The translations under genes and the position numbers were made by a program. From contig JADCGK010000140.1 in NCBI GenBank assembly GCA_020249045.1, forward strand, positions 1 through 63,772: DNA of 63,772 bases. Direction: 5' to 3'. The DNA is from Azospirillum sp. (GTDB lineage Bacteria > Pseudomonadota > Alphaproteobacteria > CACIAM-22H2). This document shows, in pieces, positions 61,053 to 63,772 of this stretch (positions are counted from its first letter, which is position 1; each line of letters starts with the position of its first letter). The notes below the pieces were generated by a model that had not been told where the DNA came from, ran no database searches, and worked only from the letters and a program-made list of their open reading frames with translations.

Positions 61053-63772
61053 GCGCGGAACCTTTCGAGCAAAGCGGGCGTATCGTTGGCCCCGGGTCGC
61101 CACAAGCCGCGCTCGCGCGCTTCGGCGAAGCGCGCGGCCATCTCGCGCAGAGCGGGCGCGTTGACCCGCTCGACGAAGCCGCGCGTTTCGGGATCGCGCA
61201 GATAGGCGTCGAACAGCGCGTCGAAATGCCGGTCGGCGACGGCGTCGGTCGTCGCGGCGAAGGCGAACAGATAGTCGACCGTGGCGGCCATCTCGAAGGC
61301 GCCTTTGTAGCCGTGGCGCTTGCAGCCTTCGATCCATTTGGGGTTGGCGGCGCGCGCGCGCACGATCAGGGCGATCTCCTCGGCCAGCGTGCGGATCTTG
61401 GGCGCTTCGGGGCGCGCGTGGTCGTTGTGGTAGATCGCCGGCGCTTTGCCGCGCGCGCGCGCGACCGCGGCCGCAAGCCCGCCTTCGAATTGATAGTAAT
61501 CGTCCGAGTCGAGCAGATCGTGCTCGCGGTTGTCCTGGTTGTGCAGCACGGCTTCGATCCGCGCGAGGCGCCGTTCGAACGCGGCGTGCGCGGGCGCGCC
61601 TTCGCCGCCGGCGCGATAGGCGAAGCCGCCCCAGCGCAGATAGGCTTCGGCCAAGTCGTCGCGCGTTTTCCAGCCGCCTTCGTCGATGAACGCCTGCAAG
61701 CCCGCGCCGTAGGCGCCGGGCTGGGAACCGAACACGCGGGCCGCGTCGCCTTCCTCGCGCGCGCGCGCGGCGAGCGGATTGAGATGCGCGGGCTCGTCCA
61801 GGTCGGCGACCGCGCGCGCGGCCGAATCGAACAGATCGATCAGCGTGGCGAAGGCATCGCGGAAGAAGCCCGAAACGCGCAACGTCACGTCCACGCGCGG
61901 CCGGTCGAGCAGGTCCAGGGACAGGATCTCGAACCCCGTCACGCGCAGGCTCGCCGGATCCCAGGTCGGCTTGACGCCCATCAAGGCCAAAGCTTGGGCG
62001 ATGTCGTCCCCGCCCGTACGCATGTTGGATGTGCCCCAGGCCGAAAGCGCCACCGCGCGCGGCCAATCGCCGTGTTCTTGGGTGTGCCGTTCGAGGAGAA
62101 GTCCCGCCGATTTCCAGCCGAGCGCCCAAGCCGACGGCGTGGGCACCGCGCGGGTATCGACCGAATAGAAGTTGCGCCCGGTCGGCAGCACGTCCGGCCG
62201 GCCGCGCGAGGGCGCGCCGGAAGGGCCGGGTGCCACGCGCCGTCCGTCGAGCGCGGCGAGCAAGGCGGCGATTTCGGCGGTGCCGCTGGCATCGAGGCGC
62301 GGGGCGAGTTCCGCGCCGATCCATTCGGCGACGGCGGCGCTCGCGGGGCCGGGCGCCGCACCGCCTGCGGCCAGTGCCACGGCGGCGTCCTCCAACGCAT
62401 CCGGACGGTCGGGATCGCGGCCCAAATCGCGCGCGAGCGCGCCATGCAGCGATTCGTCGCGGGCGCCCGCGCCGGGCCGGGGGGCCCGCGCGATCGCGGC
62501 CAACGTATCGGCGCGCGCGCGGCCTTGGGGCGAAGCGCCGAAGATATGCAACCCGTCGCGGATCTGATGGTCCTTGAGTTCGCACAGCGCCGCGTCGAGC
62601 TTCGGCAAGGCGGCGTCGAGCGTGTCGGCGGGATCGAGCCCGCATTCGGCCGCGATACCGCTGCGCCGGGCAAGGTCGAGGATTTCCGCGCCCAGCGGTT
62701 TCAGCCGCCGCGGATCGAGGCGCCGGGCCTCGTCGTATTCGTCGATCAGGCGTTCGAGGGCCGCTTGCGGGCCATAGGCGCCCGCGCGCGTCAACGGCGG
62801 GGTCAGATGATCGACGACGACCGCCGATATCCGCCGCTTGGCTTGCGTGCCTTCGCCGGGGTCGTTGACGATGAAGGGATAGACCGCCGGCAGGGGGCCG
62901 AGCGCCGCCTCGGGGAAGCACGAACTCGACAGCGCCAGCCCTTTGCCCGGCAGCCATTCGAGATTGCCGTGCTTGCCCACGAAAACCGCGGCATGCCGGC
63001 CGCGCAACCACGCGTGAAACGCGAGATAGCCGTGCGGCGGCACGAGGGCGGGGTCGTGATAGCTCGCCTTCGGATCGATTTCGTAGCCGCGCGCGGGTTG
63101 GATCGCGACGGCGACATGCCCGAATTCGTGGACCGGCAGCACGAACGCGCCGTCGGCGTAACGCGGGTCGGCTTCGGGCGGCCCCCAGCGCGCATCCACC
63201 GCCGCGCGCACGCCCGGGGGCAAGCCCGCCAGGAACGCGGTATACGCCTCGAGCGGCAACTTCACCCCGCCCGCCGCAGTTTTCTTGAGGTTGGTGGGCC
63301 CCGCCATCAGCCGCGCCATCAACGCCTCGGACGTTGCGGGCGCGTTCGCGACGCGATAGCCCGCGCCGGCCAGCGCGCGCAGGATCGCAAGCGTCGATGC
63401 GGGCGTATCGAGCCCCACGCCGTTGGCCAGACGCCCGTCCTTGCCCGGATAGTTGGCGAGCACCAAGGCGATCTTCCGCGCCGCGGGCCGCGTACGGCGC
63501 AAACGTACCCATGCGGCGGCCAGATCCGCGACGAACGCGCAGCGATCGCCGTCGGCCTCGAAGCCGACGAGTTCGGCTTCGGTCGCTTCGTCGCGGCCCA
63601 GCGGTCCCTTGAACCCGATCGCGCGCGTGAAGATGCGGCCGTCGAGCTCGGGCAACGCCACGTTCATGGCGACGTCGCGCGGCCCCAAACCGCGCGCGCC
63701 CGCCGACCATCCGGCGCGCGTCTCGGCCGCGAGCACGGCCTGCAGCACCGGCGCGTCCAGCGCGGCGAGCGG
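61049..63772 (-). CDS. cobN: Cobaltochelatase large subunit CobN, C-terminal part
   Basis: 907 residues are visible and the open frame continues through the right edge, so roughly the first quarter is missing. Features include [15 protein letters not shown] at the edge, [98 protein letters not shown] and a C-terminal [33 protein letters not shown]. This matches CobN of the late-cobalt CobNST chelatase rather than BchH. Partners CobS and CobT are not in the window. Confidence 0.93.
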   Translation of the reverse strand, partial: PLAALDAPVLQAVLAAETRAGWSAGARGLGPRDVAMNVALPELDGRIFTRAIGFKGPLGRDEATEAELVGFEADGDRCAFVADLAAAWVRLRRTRPAARKIALVLANYPGKDGRLANGVGLDTPASTLAILRALAGAGYRVANAPATSEALMARLMAGPTNLKKTAAGGVKLPLEAYTAFLAGLPPGVRAAVDARWGPPEADPRYADGAFVLPVHEFGHVAVAIQPARGYEIDPKASYHDPALVPPHGYLAFHAWLRGRHAAVFVGKHGNLEWLPGKGLALSSSCFPEAALGPLPAVYPFIVNDPGEGTQAKRRISAVVVDHLTPPLTRAGAYGPQAALERLIDEYDEARRLDPRRLKPLGAEILDLARRSGIAAECGLDPADTLDAALPKLDAALCELKDHQIRDGLHIFGASPQGRARADTLAAIARAPRPGAGARDESLHGALARDLGRDPDRPDALEDAAVALAAGGAAPGPASAAVAEWIGAELAPRLDASGTAEIAALLAALDGRRVAPGPSGAPSRGRPDVLPTGRNFYSVDTRAVPTPSAWALGWKSAGLLLERHTQEHGDWPRAVALSAWGTSNMRTGGDDIAQALALMGVKPTWDPASLRVTGFEILSLDLLDRPRVDVTLRVSGFFRDAFATLIDLFDSAARAVADLDEPAHLNPLAARAREEGDAARVFGSQPGAYGAGLQAFIDEGGWKTRDDLAEAYLRWGGFAYRAGGEGAPAHAAFERRLARIEAVLHNQDNREHDLLDSDDYYQFEGGLAAAVARARGKAPAIYHNDHARPEAPKIRTLAEEIALIVRARAANPKWIEGCKRHGYKGAFEMAATVDYLFAFAATTDAVADRHFDALFDAYLRDPETRGFVERVNAPALREMAARFAEARERGLWRPGANDTPALLERFRA

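Overview
The window is a gene-dense, GC-rich stretch of chromosome with no gene-free gap over 300 bp (the longest is 286 bp, at 28289-28574). It most likely comes from an alphaproteobacterium, probably Rhodospirillales-like. The signs are an Irr-type Fur regulator with an ICE-like box, the order etfB-etfA-hbd next to a PduO-type adenosyltransferase and a HIG1-like twin-TM protein, a DUF374 acyltransferase coupled to waaA, CtrA-like boxes at flagellar genes, and an intracellular PHA depolymerase. No tRNA, rRNA, CRISPR array, insertion sequence or prophage gene was seen. Many genes are linked by 4-nt start/stop overlaps (ATGA, GTGA or TTGA), so operons are tight.

Layout. 1-8.6 kb: lipid A/LPS genes (waaA fragment, DUF374 acyltransferase), a PAS protein, a redox cluster (DUF3501, two-cluster Fe-S CCG protein, rubrerythrin) beside irr, then GST and leucyl aminopeptidase. 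8.7-15.2 kb: ghrA-like dehydrogenase and a complete yejABEF peptide ABC transporter. 15.3-19.7 kb: hisN, hbd, etfAB, PduO-type ATR and a twin-TM protein. 19.7-23.6 kb: a barnase-barstar pair, a NUDIX protein, gluQ, an esterase and an HNH nuclease. 23.6-30.2 kb: an RNA methyltransferase and a divergent flagellar locus (flgB-flgC-fliE-fliQ-fliR-flhB leftward; an FlhB C-terminal-domain homologue, a small unknown, fliO and fliP rightward). 30.2-32.8 kb: an SsuA/NMT1-type ABC transporter of unknown substrate. 33-35.7 kb: a tiny cationic secreted protein, then a molybdopterin oxidoreductase, glutathione peroxidase and class V aminotransferase in one overlapping unit. 35.8-41.6 kb: glpK and ugpBAEC (glycerol and glycerol-3-phosphate use). 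41.6-45.1 kb: a small methyltransferase, an EEP nuclease, an EamA exporter and PHA depolymerase. 45.2 kb to the end: a large cobalamin locus.

The cobalamin locus holds cobA, a lipoprotein and cobB leftward; cbiD and cobK rightward; a three-gene insert (ankyrin, PhyH-like, FkbM-like); cbiX-cobH-cobL-cobI-cbiG/cobJ-cobM leftward; cbiB rightward; and cobN-cobO-cobQ leftward, running off the right edge. CbiX, CbiD and CbiG belong to the early-cobalt pathway, while CobN is the large subunit of the late-cobalt chelatase, so the set is a hybrid.

Points that most deserve a second look: the flagellar intergenic region (two CtrA-like boxes around a perfect 17-bp palindrome, plus an FlhB-like protein lacking NPTH), the exported barnase with barstar, the Irr-linked rubrerythrin/CCG/DUF3501 module, and the hybrid cobalamin set with foreign-looking inserts.
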